Assembly (NCBI GenBank): GCA_963773835.1
Contig: CAVZCQ010000001.1
Location: 496,001 to 560,000 of the forward strand
Length of the DNA: 64,000 nt
Reading direction: 5' to 3'
Source: JOPF136 sp963773835
Lineage (GTDB): Bacteria; Acidobacteriota; Terriglobia; Acidiferrales; UBA7541
A program made the position numbers and the translations under genes. The notes beneath the pieces were generated by a model. That model searched no databases, was not told where the DNA came from, and saw nothing but the letters and a program-made list of their open reading frames with translations. Of this stretch, positions 53,704-62,407 are shown one piece after another. Numbering within the stretch: position 1 is the stretch's first letter; each line of letters begins with the position of its first letter.

Positions 53704-54615
53704 TCAAAGGATTTTCTTTCCCAACGCGGAGAGCACCAGCTCGATGCTCAGCAGCGCAGTCTGATTGTGCTGGTCGATCACGGGGTTCACTTCCACGACT
53801 TCGAGCGAAACGACGGATTTGGTGTCCGCAATCATTTCCATGGCCAGATGAGCTTCGCGGTAGGTGACGCCGCCGCGGACGGGAGTACCGACACCGGGAG
53901 CGTCCGCGGGGTCCACGAAGTCGAGGTCCAGGCTGACGGCGATACCGTCGGTCTCATCGGAGGCGAAGCGGATGGCTTCCGCCATGACTTCGCGCATGCC
54001 GCGTTCGTCCATGTCGCGCATGGTGAACGCGTGGACGCCGGACTCTTTGATGATCTTGCGCTCCTTCGCGTCGATGTCGCGGACGCCGACGATGGAGATA
54101 TTGTGGGGGTTCACCATGGGTTTGGGGCCGGCGAGCTGGGTCAGTTCGTCGGGGCCGTATCCGGCGATGGCGGCGAGCGGCATGCCGTGGATGTTGCCGG
54201 AGGGCGAGGATTCGGGCGTGTTCATGTCCGCGTGTGCGTCGAGCCAGAGGAGGCCGACACGCTTTTCTTTTTTGCGGAAGAAGGAGGAGACGCCGCCGAG
54301 GGTGCCCAGGGCAACGGAGTGGTCGCCGCCCATGACGAGAGGGAGCAGGCCTTCATCCAGGGTTTTTTCCACGATCTGGGCGAGGCCTTTGGCGGTCTCC
54401 ACAATTTCGGCCATGTACTTGGCCCGCTTTTCGCCGTAGTGCTGTTCTTCGGGCTGCTTGACCAGGACGTTGCCGATGTCTTCCACCTGGTGGCCGATGG
54501 ATTTCAACTGCTGGGCCAGGCCGCCGACGCGCAGGGCGGAAGGGCCCATATCCACGCCGCGCCGGCTGGCGCCGAGGTCCATGGGGACGCCGATGATGCG
54601 GATTTTTAGCGGCAT
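53704..54615 (-). CDS. rocF: arginase
   Basis: A 303-residue manganese enzyme of the ureohydrolase family, hydrolysing arginine to ornithine and urea. Metal motifs GGDHSVALG, DAHADMNT and SLDLDFVDPADAPGVG are all present, with the conserved His in GNIHGMPL. The YREAHLAMEMIADTKSVVSLE region is typical of bacterial arginase rather than agmatinase. It is upstream of ddl by 32 bases and 49 bases downstream of asnS, so the three may share a transcript. Substrate assignment is by family pattern only. Confidence 0.9.
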   Translation of the reverse strand: MPLKIRIIGVPMDLGASRRGVDMGPSALRVGGLAQQLKSIGHQVEDIGNVLVKQPEEQHYGEKRAKYMAEIVETAKGLAQIVEKTLDEGLLPLVMGGDHSVALGTLGGVSSFFRKKEKRVGLLWLDAHADMNTPESSPSGNIHGMPLAAIAGYGPDELTQLAGPKPMVNPHNISIVGVRDIDAKERKIIKESGVHAFTMRDMDERGMREVMAEAIRFASDETDGIAVSLDLDFVDPADAPGVGTPVRGGVTYREAHLAMEMIADTKSVVSLEVVEVNPVIDQHNQTALLSIELVLSALGKKIL

Positions 54616-54664
54616 GGTGTCGGTTGAGGCTTCGGACGGCGCTCGAAGAGTCCCCCGGCGAGGA

Positions 54665-55966
54665 TCAAGGATATATGCGGTAGAGCATGCGAGGGAAGGG
54701 AATCACCTCGCGGATGTGCGCGGTTCCGCAAATCCAGGCAATGGTGCGCTCGAGGCCCAGGCCGAAGCCGGAGTGAGGGACGCTGCCGTAGCGCCGCAGG
54801 TCCAGATACCACTGGAAGGATTTTTCGGACAGGCCTTGCTCGCGGATGCGGCGGACGAGCAGATCGTAGTCGTGGATGCGCTGGCTGCCGCCGATGATTT
54901 CTCCGTAGCCTTCCGGCGCGAGCATGTCGAAACTCAGGGCGCGGTCGGGCCGCTCCGCGTCGGGCTGCATATAGAAGGCTTTGATGGCCGTGGGATAGTG
55001 ATGGACCATCACGGGGCGGTCGTACTGCGAAGAGAGGACGGTCTCCTCGTCGCCGCCGAAATCGTCGCCCCACTTCACGTCCTTGCCGCTTTTCTGAAGG
55101 ATGGTGATGGCCTCGTCGTAGGAGATGCGGGGGAAGGGCTGGCGGACGGCGGCGAGTTTGGAGGCGTCGCGGCCGACGACTTCCAGCTCGCGCGCGCGAT
55201 GGGCGACAACATCCTCGACGATGTGCGAGACGAGATTTTCGCCGAGCAGCATCATATCTTCCAGCGTCGCGTAGCTGGCTTCGGGCTCAAGCATCCAGAA
55301 TTCGGTGAGATGGCGGCGCGTCTTTGATTTTTCGGCGCGGAAGACGGGGCCGAAGCAGTACACCTTGCCGAGAGCGGCGGCGGTGGCTTCGATATAGAGC
55401 TGGCCGGATTGGGTGAGGTAGGCTTTGCCCTCGTCGAAGTAGTCCACTTCAAAGAGCGTGGTGGTGCCCTCGCAGGCCGCGGGGGTGAACATGGGTGCGT
55501 CGGTAAGCACGTAGCCTTGGCTATCCATGAAGTTGCGCGCGGCGTGGACGGCCTGCGCGCGAATGCGCAGGATGGCAGCCTGCCGCGGTGTGCGCATCCA
55601 GAGGTGGCGGTTTTCGAGCAGAAAATCAGGGCCGTGCTCTTTGAGCTGGATGGGGTAGGGATCGCTCTCGGGGACGCGCTGGACGACCAGGACTTCTGTG
55701 ATGTGCAGCTCGTAACCGCCGGGAGCGCGCGCGTCCGGACGCACCGTGCCGGTGACGATGCAGCTCGACTCCTGCGTGAGCCCCTTCAACGCGTCGAACG
55801 CGGCCGGGCTTTCTTTTGTGGAGACGACGCCCTGGATCGTGCCTGTGCCGTCGCGAAAAATGGGGAACAGGAGTTTGCCGGCCTCGCGCAGGTTGTAGAG
55901 CCAGCCCTGGATGGTGACGCTCTGGCCTGCGAACTGGCCGACACTTTCTATGGTGACGACGGGCAT
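54665..55966 (-). CDS. asnS: asparaginyl-tRNA synthetase
   Basis: A 433-residue class II synthetase from ATG 55966; the frame is open to 56035. An OB-fold domain (1 to about 110, GQSVTIQGWLYNLREAGKLL) precedes the catalytic core. Motif 2 is FRAEKSKTRRHLTEFWMLEPE and motif 3 is GFGLGLERTIAWICG. It charges tRNA-Asn directly; the window does not show whether the amidotransferase route is also present. It may begin a minus-strand group with arginase and ddl. Confidence 0.93.
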   Translation of the reverse strand: MPVVTIESVGQFAGQSVTIQGWLYNLREAGKLLFPIFRDGTGTIQGVVSTKESPAAFDALKGLTQESSCIVTGTVRPDARAPGGYELHITEVLVVQRVPESDPYPIQLKEHGPDFLLENRHLWMRTPRQAAILRIRAQAVHAARNFMDSQGYVLTDAPMFTPAACEGTTTLFEVDYFDEGKAYLTQSGQLYIEATAAALGKVYCFGPVFRAEKSKTRRHLTEFWMLEPEASYATLEDMMLLGENLVSHIVEDVVAHRARELEVVGRDASKLAAVRQPFPRISYDEAITILQKSGKDVKWGDDFGGDEETVLSSQYDRPVMVHHYPTAIKAFYMQPDAERPDRALSFDMLAPEGYGEIIGGSQRIHDYDLLVRRIREQGLSEKSFQWYLDLRRYGSVPHSGFGLGLERTIAWICGTAHIREVIPFPRMLYRIYP

Positions 55967-56015
55967 GGTTTCGGAGGAATCCTCTCTGCCTGCGGCGAAA
56001 GTATGACGGCTCCCT

Positions 56016-56063
56016 CGGAAAAGCAGGTCCCTCACCCCAGACAGCGGGGTTCGGGATGACAGG
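56016..56063. repeat. dispersed intergenic repeat, copy 2
   Basis: AAGCAGGTCCCTCACCCCAG and GGGTTCGGGATGACAGG, related to copy 1 at 40763-40832 but without its inner CTTCGACTCC core. It lies upstream of asnS. Confidence 0.55.
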
Positions 56064-56114
56064 AGCGCGGACAGACGCGGCGCCTACTGCGCAGGCCGCT
56101 CTATTTTACAGGGA

Positions 56115-56963
56115 TTAGCGGTGGGCCAAAGCGGCGGCGGTACGTTCCAGGCGTTCGAATGCGGCCAGGGTGGCCGGAAGGGGATGGGGCTCGGTGGGTG
56201 ATTCGCGGATTTCGAGAGTGAGCGGCAGTTCCTGCTCGGCAGTGGCCAGCGCGGCCATGGCAGCGTCCCAGTCGATGGAGCCCTGCCCGGGAAAGAGGTG
56301 GTCGTCGCGCTCGCCGGAATTGTCGTGCAGGTGCGTGGTCACGACGAGGTCGCGCATGGAGTCGAAGGCGGGGCGTACGCCTTCCCAGAGGTGGGCGTGG
56401 CCGATGTCGAAGCACAGGCGCAGGTCGTGCAGGCGCGAGTCCGTGACGAACTGGCGAAGCGCGGAGGGCGAGGCGTACTCGCCGGGCATGTTTTCGATGG
56501 CAATGGTGACGCTGCGCTGCTTGGCAAAGAGGCAGAGATGCTCGAGGGAGCTCATGGCGGCTTCCAGGCGGCGGGGATCTGCGGCTTCGCGGCCTGCGCC
56601 GAGGTGCATGACTAGAAAACGAAAGGGAACGGCCTCGGCCAACTCGATGGCGCGTTTGATTTCGTCCACGGCGTCCAGGCGGCGGACGCGTTCCAGGTCG
56701 GAAACGGAGATGGGCGTGGAGTTTTCGCGCGCGGCGCCGAGTTCGCGGCAGGTGGGGGCATGGACGGAATGGACGCAGAGGTCGTGGTGGTCGAGCCAGC
56801 CGGCCAGCTCGCGCACGGCCTGCGGTGAACGGTAGTCGAAATGCGAGCGGGCGCAGAACAGCTCGAGCTGGGGGATGCCGGCCTGCTGAATCTCGTCGAG
56901 CAGAGCGGTGCCGAGCCGCTGGCTGCGGAAGAGATAGGTGGAGAGAACGCGCATGCGCCTCAT
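56115..56963 (-). CDS. sugar phosphate isomerase/epimerase-like TIM barrel protein
   Basis: A 282-residue protein of the xylose isomerase-like/AP endonuclease 2 superfamily. Metal-type motifs IENMPGE, CFDIGHAHL and THLHDNSGERDDHLFPGQG are visible, and the SIDWDAAMAALA segment is typical. Such proteins isomerise or epimerise sugars, but exact substrates vary widely. The start ATG 56963 has another ATG three codons later. It lies 149 bases before asnS and is the upstream gene of a loosely spaced minus-strand group. Confidence 0.8.
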   Translation of the reverse strand: MRRMRVLSTYLFRSQRLGTALLDEIQQAGIPQLELFCARSHFDYRSPQAVRELAGWLDHHDLCVHSVHAPTCRELGAARENSTPISVSDLERVRRLDAVDEIKRAIELAEAVPFRFLVMHLGAGREAADPRRLEAAMSSLEHLCLFAKQRSVTIAIENMPGEYASPSALRQFVTDSRLHDLRLCFDIGHAHLWEGVRPAFDSMRDLVVTTHLHDNSGERDDHLFPGQGSIDWDAAMAALATAEQELPLTLEIRESPTEPHPLPATLAAFERLERTAAALAHR

Positions 56964-57115
56964 GGCCCAGCCTCTTTCGTGGGGAACGGCGCGCGCCGCT
57001 CCGTGGGCTGGGGCCTCCTATTATGGCAGAGGGGCGGGGGAGAGTGGCGAGTGTCGAGGGGCGAGTGACGAGTGGGAAACTACAGAGCGCGGGAGCGGGG
57101 CCCGTGCCAAAAGGC

Positions 57116-57149
57116 GCACAGGCAGTCCCGAAGCTTCGGGAGCCTGTGC
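57116..57149 (-). terminator. long hairpin after the MoaD/BNR operon
   Basis: Outer arms GCACAGGC and GCCTGTGC enclose a perfect inner palindrome CCCGAAG/CTTCGGG. On the minus strand it lies four bases after the MoaD-like stop and is followed by a short T run (CCTTTTGG). It is the best terminator candidate for this operon. Confidence 0.6.
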
Positions 57150-57153
57150 TACT

Positions 57154-57450
57154 TCAGCCGCCGGCGATGGCGCCGATGATGAAGAAAGGTTCGCGGCCGG
57201 AGACGACGGCTTCGGGGAGCGGCGCATCGGGCGGCTCGAAGGTCAGATCCTCCTCGCAGGCGAAAAAACGCAGAAAGGGGCGGCGCTCGAGTGTGACGTG
57301 GTCGCGGATGGTGCCGCGGAGCATGGGATAACGGGCTTCGAGCGCGTCCAGCACGGAGCGCTGCGTGATCGGCGAGGCCACCTCGAGCTCCACGTCGCCC
57401 TGCACATGCGCCAGCGTGCGGAGATGCGCCGGGAGCACGACCAGAATCAC
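57154..57450 (-). CDS. MoaD/ThiS-like beta-grasp protein
   Basis: A 98-residue ubiquitin-fold protein hidden within a longer frame. It starts at GTG 57450, overlapping the stop of the BNR gene (GTGA). A central VELEVASPITQRSVLDALE segment is typical of MoaD/ThiS, and the C-terminus is exactly IIGAIAGG: the diglycine tail is the site of activation by E1-like enzymes. Sulfur carriage or protein conjugation would need a ThiF/MoeB partner, which is not in the window. It is paired with the BNR propeller protein; the meaning of that pair is unknown. Confidence 0.85.
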   Translation of the reverse strand: MILVVLPAHLRTLAHVQGDVELEVASPITQRSVLDALEARYPMLRGTIRDHVTLERRPFLRFFACEEDLTFEPPDAPLPEAVVSGREPFFIIGAIAGG

Positions 57451-58633
57451 GGCAGCGTCTGGACCTCGACGGACAGCACAGCCGGGAGGTCGCGCACGAT
57501 GGGCGTCCAGGAGTCGCCGGAATCGGCTGAAGCGTACACCTGGCCGCCAGTGGTGCCGAAATAAATGCCGCAGGGGTCGCAAGTGTCCACAGCCATGGCG
57601 TCGCGCAGCACGTCGACGTAGCAATCCTTCTGCGGCAGGCCTTTGGAGAGCGCCTCCCACTCGTTGCCGCCAGTGCGGCTGCGATAGACGCGCAGCTTGC
57701 CTTCGGGGACAAAATGCTCGCCGTCGCTTTTGATGGGGACGACGTAGATGGTCTCCGGCTCGTGGGCGTGCACGTCGATGACGAATCCGAAGTCGGTGGG
57801 CAGATTGCCGCTGACTTCGCGCCAGTAGTCGCCGGCATTGTCGCTGCGCATCACGTCCCAGTGCTTCTGCATGAAAAGCACGTCCGGGCGCGAGGGGTGC
57901 AGGGCGATGCGATGAACGCAGTGGCCGACCTCGGCGTCGGGGTCGGGAATGTACTGGGAATGCAGGCCTTTGTTGATGGGTTTCCACGTCTTGCCGGCGT
58001 CGTCGGTGCGGAAAGCTCCTGCCGAAGAGATGGCAATGAAAATGCGCTTGGGGTTTTTGGGATCGATGAGGATCGTGTGCAGGCACATGCCGCCGGCGCC
58101 GGGCTGCCAGTTGGGGCCGGTGCCGTGGCCGCGGAGGCCGGAGAGCTCCTTCCAGTTTTGTCCGCCGTCGCGAGAGATGAACAACGCGGCGTCTTCGACG
58201 CCTGCATAGACGGTATCGGGATCGGTGAGCGAGGGCTCGAAATGCCAAACGCGCTTAAATTCCCAGGGTGCTCGGTGCCGTCGTACCACCGATGGGTGGA
58301 GAGGGTCTTACCGGATTCCGCCGACGTGTCGTAGACAAACTTGTTGCTGTCGCCCTTGGGCATTCCTCCCGGAGGCGTGGCTGGCTCGCCCGGCGGCGTC
58401 CCTGGTTGAATCCAGGTTTTGCCGCCATCATCGGAGCGCTGGACGATCTGGCCGAACCAGCCGCTGGTCTGGGAGGCGTAAATTCGGTTGGGGTCAACGG
58501 GCGAACCTTTGACGTGGTAAATCTCCCAGCCCGCGAAATGAGGGCCGGAGACGCTCCATTGCCGGCGGCTGCCGTCTGCGGAAAGGATGAAGGCGCCCTT
58601 CTTGGTGCCGACCAGAACTCGGACTTTGCTCAC
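57447..58633 (-). pseudogene. BNR/sialidase-like propeller protein, frameshifted
   Basis: One gene split in two frames. The 5' part (GTG 58633 to about 58268) encodes VRVLVGTKKGAFILSADGS and later STHRWYDGTEHP. The 3' part (about 58267 to 57447) begins WEFKRVWHFEPSLTDP and continues with BNR/YCF48-like repeats such as SRDGGQNWKELSG and RTDDAGKTWKPINKG. One extra base in the C run (GGG at 58266-58268 on the + strand) would join them with no loss. AAGGAG precedes the GTG. The family includes exo-alpha-sialidase-like propellers, but no catalytic set is evident. It is coupled to the MoaD-like gene and divergent from an HxlR regulator. Confidence 0.75.
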
Positions 58634-58852
58634 TTGTCTCTCCTTCCCGGGGTCCGGGTATTTTCCCACTCAGTGGGCGAAAGCTCCATCCCATGCGAGA
58701 CCGGGGCGGTTTGCGGAAGAGCGGCCATATTGGACCACGCGAACCTCCCCTCAGCGAATACGACGTGTGAGCCGCCTGCTTTCGACACCTTGCGGCTCCG
58801 ACCGGCGCGAAGTGCCCCAATCCGCTGGAACCAGGGCATTTTCGCCGGACGC

Positions 58853-58881
58853 TTGCGGGAAGGCACTATGGCACATATAAC
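58853..58881 (+). promoter_or_regulatory. promoter of the HxlR gene
   Basis: TTGCGG (58853-58858), 17-base spacer, TATAAC (58876-58881). Transcription would start near 58888, inside the palindrome at 58880-58896. Confidence 0.6.
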
Positions 58882-58896
58882 TTGCACATTGCAAGT
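58880..58896. promoter_or_regulatory. palindromic operator for the HxlR regulator
   Basis: Perfect arms ACTTGC (58880-58885) and GCAAGT (58891-58896) with a 5-base centre. It overlaps the -10 element and start of the HxlR gene and lies in the divergent gap to the BNR gene. Typical placement for autorepression; the binding is inferred. Confidence 0.6.
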
Positions 58897-58901
58897 GATA
58901 A

Positions 58902-59345
58902 ATGATAGCCTCGGCCTGGATGACAAAGGAGCGCATCTTCCTGCGCCGCTCGGAGTGCCCTCTGAATGCTTCCGTGGAGATGCTGGGCGACCGCTGGACG
59001 CTGCTGATCCTGCGCGACATGATGGTGAGCGGTCTGCACACCTTCAAGGAGTTCCTGGGGTCCGGCGAAAAAATCGCCACCAACATACTGGCGGACCGCC
59101 TGCGCAGGCTGGAAGCCGACGAGATGATCGATTCCCAGCCTGATCCATCCGACGGCCGAAAGCGGATCTACACGCTCACCGCCAAGGGAATTGATCTTGC
59201 GCCCGTGCTGACGGAAATGGTGTTGTGGGCCTCGAGGCACGAGAGAACCGGGAACCAGCCGCTCGTCGAGCGCATGAACAAAGACAAACAGCAATTTCTG
59301 GCGGGGATCCGGCGGCGCTGGGAGGAGAGGCAACCTCCGCCGTAG
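58902..59345 (+). CDS. HxlR-family transcriptional regulator
   Basis: A 147-residue winged-helix regulator. The family pattern LGDRWTLLILRDMMVSGLHT, FKEFLGSGEKIATNILADRL and TAKGIDLAPVLTEMVLWA is intact. A cysteine in the N-terminal arm (SECPLN) is placed as in redox- or aldehyde-sensing members such as HxlR and YodB. The frame starts at ATG 58902, with ATG 58920 as an alternative. The palindrome at its own promoter suggests autoregulation, possibly with control of the divergent BNR-MoaD operon. Confidence 0.9.
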   Translation: MIASAWMTKERIFLRRSECPLNASVEMLGDRWTLLILRDMMVSGLHTFKEFLGSGEKIATNILADRLRRLEADEMIDSQPDPSDGRKRIYTLTAKGIDLAPVLTEMVLWASRHERTGNQPLVERMNKDKQQFLAGIRRRWEERQPPP

Positions 59346-59377
59346 ACATGGGGGCGCTAATCCGCCGAGCTTTCCAT

Positions 59378-61336
59378 CTAGGGTAAGCCGACGGCGGCGC
59401 CGGCGCGACGGGGGTCGGCGGCGCCGAGGCGGTCGCCGGTGACCGGGTCGATGCCGATGGCATTCACCTGGCCGATCCAGGAGCGCACCTTCACCATGTA
59501 GCCGCGGGCTTGGAGCTCGCGGACGACCGCTGCGGGCAGAGTGTCTTCGACGTAGAGAACGTCGGGCATCCATTGGTGATGAATGCGAGGAGCGTTGACG
59601 AGCGGCTGCGGGTCGCCACCGAACCGCATCCACTGGAGGACGGTGAGCAGGGTGGCGGAGACGATGCGGGGGCCTCCGGGCGAGCCAGCCACAAAACTCA
59701 ACTGGCCATTGCGCAACAGGATCGTGGGCGTCATGGAGCTGACTGGGCGGCGGCCGGGGGCGATGGAGTTCTGGTCAGACTGCATGAGGCTGAACAGTTT
59801 GTTGGGCGCGCCGGCGCGCGTAGTGAAATCGTCCATGCTGTCGTTCATGAGGAAGCCACCGGGAGCGGTGACGGCTGAGCCGAAACTGTCGTTCAATGAA
59901 AACGTGTTGGACACGGCGTTGCCCGCAGCATCCACGATGGAGAAATGAGTTGTGTGGCCGCCGCGAGCGGCCTCGCGCTCCGCAGCATCACGCGCGGCGG
60001 CATCGCTGCGCTGCGCTACATCCTGGCCGGGCTGTGGCTGCGCGTCAAAAGGCAGGGGATTTCCCGCATGAACCTCCGTGGAGGCGGAGGCGCGTTCGCC
60101 GTCGATGGTGGTGCGGCGCTCGGCGGCGTAGCGCGGGTCCACCAGGCCGCGCACAGGAACGTGGAAGAAGTCGGGGTCGGCCAGAAAGGTGGCGCGGTCG
60201 GCGAAAACGCGGCGGAGGGATTCGGCAATCCAGTGGAGCGAGCGCGCGGCACCGTCCGCATGGGCGGCCGTTGCGGCGGAGTCCCACCGGGCCAATTCCT
60301 GCGTATCGAGCATTTCGAGGACGCCAGCAAGCGCCACGCCTCCGGAACTGGGCGGAGGCGCGGAAAGAAGTTCCCACCGCACGCCCTGCTCGCGAACCGG
60401 GACGCGGATGGGCTCGCGAACTTTGGGAGTATAAGCGGCGAGGCCGGCGGGAGTGAGCAGGCCCTTGTGGTGGCGGAAGTCGCTGGCCAGCGACCATGCG
60501 GTACCTCCGGTGTAGAACTCCGCAGCGCCATGATGGGCGATGCGGGAGAGCGTGCGGGCCAGCTCGGGCTGCCGGAAGACGTCGCCTGCGCGATACAAAT
60601 GGCCGTTGCGCAGGAAGATTTTGCGGCTGCGCGGGAAACGCTCCAGGCGCGGGCGCGCCGCTTCCAGAGCGCGGGCGAGTTTTTCGCTGACGGGAAAGCC
60701 TCGCCCAGCGAGCTGAATGGCCGGGGCCATCACGCGGTCGAGGGGCATGGAGCCCCAGATGCGGAGGGCGAGGTCGAGCCCCGCGACGGTGCCCGGGATT
60801 CCCGAGGCGCGGTAGCCGAGAGTGGTGGCCTCGGAATCGAGAGAGCCATCAGGGCGCACGAACATGTCGCGGGTGGCCGCGGAGGGCGCCGTTTCGCGGT
60901 AATCGATGAAGGAGGAGCGCCCGTCGGACATGCGCAGGAGCATGAAGCCGCCGCCGCCGATGTTGCCGGCTTCGGGCTCGACGACGGCCAGGGCGAAGGC
61001 GACGGCCACGGCAGCATCCACTGCATTGCCGCCGTGGCGGAGGATATCGAGACCGGCTTCGTTGGCGAGCGGCTCATCGCTCACCACCATGGCGCCGTGA
61101 GAGCGCACGGCGCCCGGAGTCCAAACGGGAGAGGGAATTTCGCCCGCGGCAAAATCGATTTGCGGGGCGGACCGAGTCTGAGCAGGCGCGGCCGGTGGCG
61201 GGGTTTGCGCAGCGCCCGGTGGAAGCGCGGAGCAAACCAGCGCAGCCGCCAAAAGAATTGCGAGGGGCCGCACTGCGGCCCGGGGAACTGCCGGGGCAGA
61301 CGAGTCCGCGGCTGCGTTTTTTCGGGTGCGGCTCAC
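59378..61336 (-). CDS. ggt: gamma-glutamyltransferase
   Basis: A 652-residue Ntn hydrolase precursor of the GGT family, cleaving the gamma-glutamyl bond of glutathione. A signal peptide (about 22-42) precedes the large subunit. The new N-terminal threonine of the small subunit is in GHTTHFSIVDA, as in E. coli GGT. The GNIGGGGFMLL and the later SMTPTILL, GSPGGPRIVSATLLTVLQ motifs match. GTG 61336 overlaps the stop of the MetE-like gene (GTGA). It probably acts in the periplasm in peptide or glutathione salvage. Confidence 0.93.
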   Translation of the reverse strand: MSRTRKNAAADSSAPAVPRAAVRPLAILLAAALVCSALPPGAAQTPPPAAPAQTRSAPQIDFAAGEIPSPVWTPGAVRSHGAMVVSDEPLANEAGLDILRHGGNAVDAAVAVAFALAVVEPEAGNIGGGGFMLLRMSDGRSSFIDYRETAPSAATRDMFVRPDGSLDSEATTLGYRASGIPGTVAGLDLALRIWGSMPLDRVMAPAIQLAGRGFPVSEKLARALEAARPRLERFPRSRKIFLRNGHLYRAGDVFRQPELARTLSRIAHHGAAEFYTGGTAWSLASDFRHHKGLLTPAGLAAYTPKVREPIRVPVREQGVRWELLSAPPPSSGGVALAGVLEMLDTQELARWDSAATAAHADGAARSLHWIAESLRRVFADRATFLADPDFFHVPVRGLVDPRYAAERRTTIDGERASASTEVHAGNPLPFDAQPQPGQDVAQRSDAAARDAAEREAARGGHTTHFSIVDAAGNAVSNTFSLNDSFGSAVTAPGGFLMNDSMDDFTTRAGAPNKLFSLMQSDQNSIAPGRRPVSSMTPTILLRNGQLSFVAGSPGGPRIVSATLLTVLQWMRFGGDPQPLVNAPRIHHQWMPDVLYVEDTLPAAVVRELQARGYMVKVRSWIGQVNAIGIDPVTGDRLGAADPRRAGAAVGLP

Positions 61337-62382
61337 AGCGGAACTGGGCGTCCGGCGATCATCTCTCTCGCGCGCGCGAGGAGTTCGAGTTTGGCGCGCG
61401 CGCGGTCGCGCGGCAGGGCATCGAGGCCGCCGGCGGGGCCCAGAAAGGAGCGGCCGGAGGGGAGCTTCGGCAGTAGGGATTCGAGTTTCCGCGCCAGCTC
61501 GCGCACGTCTTCCAGCTCGGCGCTTCGCCCTCTGACGAGGCCGAGATGCACCGGCTTCGGTGCGCCGGAGGAGGCGAGGCGGTCGAAGAGCTTCGCTTCG
61601 CCGGCGAGATCGAGGGCGATAACGTCGGCGGGAAGCTCGAACAGGGCGTCCCAGTGCGCGGCGATGCCGGGAGTCTGGAGGAAGAGGGTGAGCTCGACGC
61701 GCCGGCCGGCCTTCCGTGCGGCGTCGCGGGCCACAGCGAGAGCGGCAACGCCGGCGCGGAGTGCGGTCCAATCGCTGGCCTGCTCGACGGGGGCGTGTTC
61801 GTCCACCTGGATGTGTTCCGCGCCGCCTTCGGCCAGCGCGCCTACCTCAGCGGAGAGCGCGTCGGCAAACGCCGCGGCCCGGGCGTCGAGCGCAGCGACG
61901 TCGGAATCGCGAGCATCGGAAAGTTTGGCGAGGGTGAAGGGGCCGCACAGAACGGCTTTGACTCCAAGTTTGCCGGCCTTCCCGCGCGGCGTGCCGACGG
62001 CGCCCAGGGCATTGCAGGCAAAACGGTACTCATCAGCTAGCAGCGGGCCGCGGCGCGTGGGACGCTTGCTGACCCGTGGAACGCGGTAGCTGCCGGGACC
62101 GAAGGGGAGCGGGCGTTCAGCCTCCAAGTCCACGCCATCGAGTTTTCCGGCCAGATAGGAGATGGGATCGCACCAACGCGTCAGCCCGTCGGTGACCAGC
62201 TCGATTCCCGCGGCCACCTGTTCCTCGATGGCGCGGCGCACCATGAAGTTTTCCGCGTCGGAGAGGTCCGCGGCCGTCTTCTCGCCGCGGGCCACGGCTT
62301 CGCGCGCGCGCACCAGCACTTGCAGATCGTCGCCGGGGCCGCTGCGGGGGTAGCTTCCAGCGCTGGCGAGTATGAGCTCCAT
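61333..62382 (-). CDS. MetE-like TIM barrel protein lacking the zinc ligands
   Basis: A 349-residue protein resembling the C-terminal (core) half of cobalamin-independent methionine synthase. Family-like segments are ELVTDGLTRWCDPISYLAG, KAVLCGPFTLAKLS and GAEHIQVDEHAP. Where MetE has the zinc ligands His and Cys in HTHMCYS, a Glu, and Cys in NPDCGL, this protein reads LTLFLQTPGI, ALDLAGE and GPAGGL. All four ligands appear absent, so methionine synthase activity is unlikely. It overlaps ggt and is 26 bases after the MqnD-like gene. Its role is unknown. Confidence 0.8.
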   Translation of the reverse strand: MELILASAGSYPRSGPGDDLQVLVRAREAVARGEKTAADLSDAENFMVRRAIEEQVAAGIELVTDGLTRWCDPISYLAGKLDGVDLEAERPLPFGPGSYRVPRVSKRPTRRGPLLADEYRFACNALGAVGTPRGKAGKLGVKAVLCGPFTLAKLSDARDSDVAALDARAAAFADALSAEVGALAEGGAEHIQVDEHAPVEQASDWTALRAGVAALAVARDAARKAGRRVELTLFLQTPGIAAHWDALFELPADVIALDLAGEAKLFDRLASSGAPKPVHLGLVRGRSAELEDVRELARKLESLLPKLPSGRSFLGPAGGLDALPRDRARAKLELLARAREMIAGRPVPL

Positions 62383-62407
62383 CGCAGGGTAGTCTGCCGC
62401 GAGGGCG

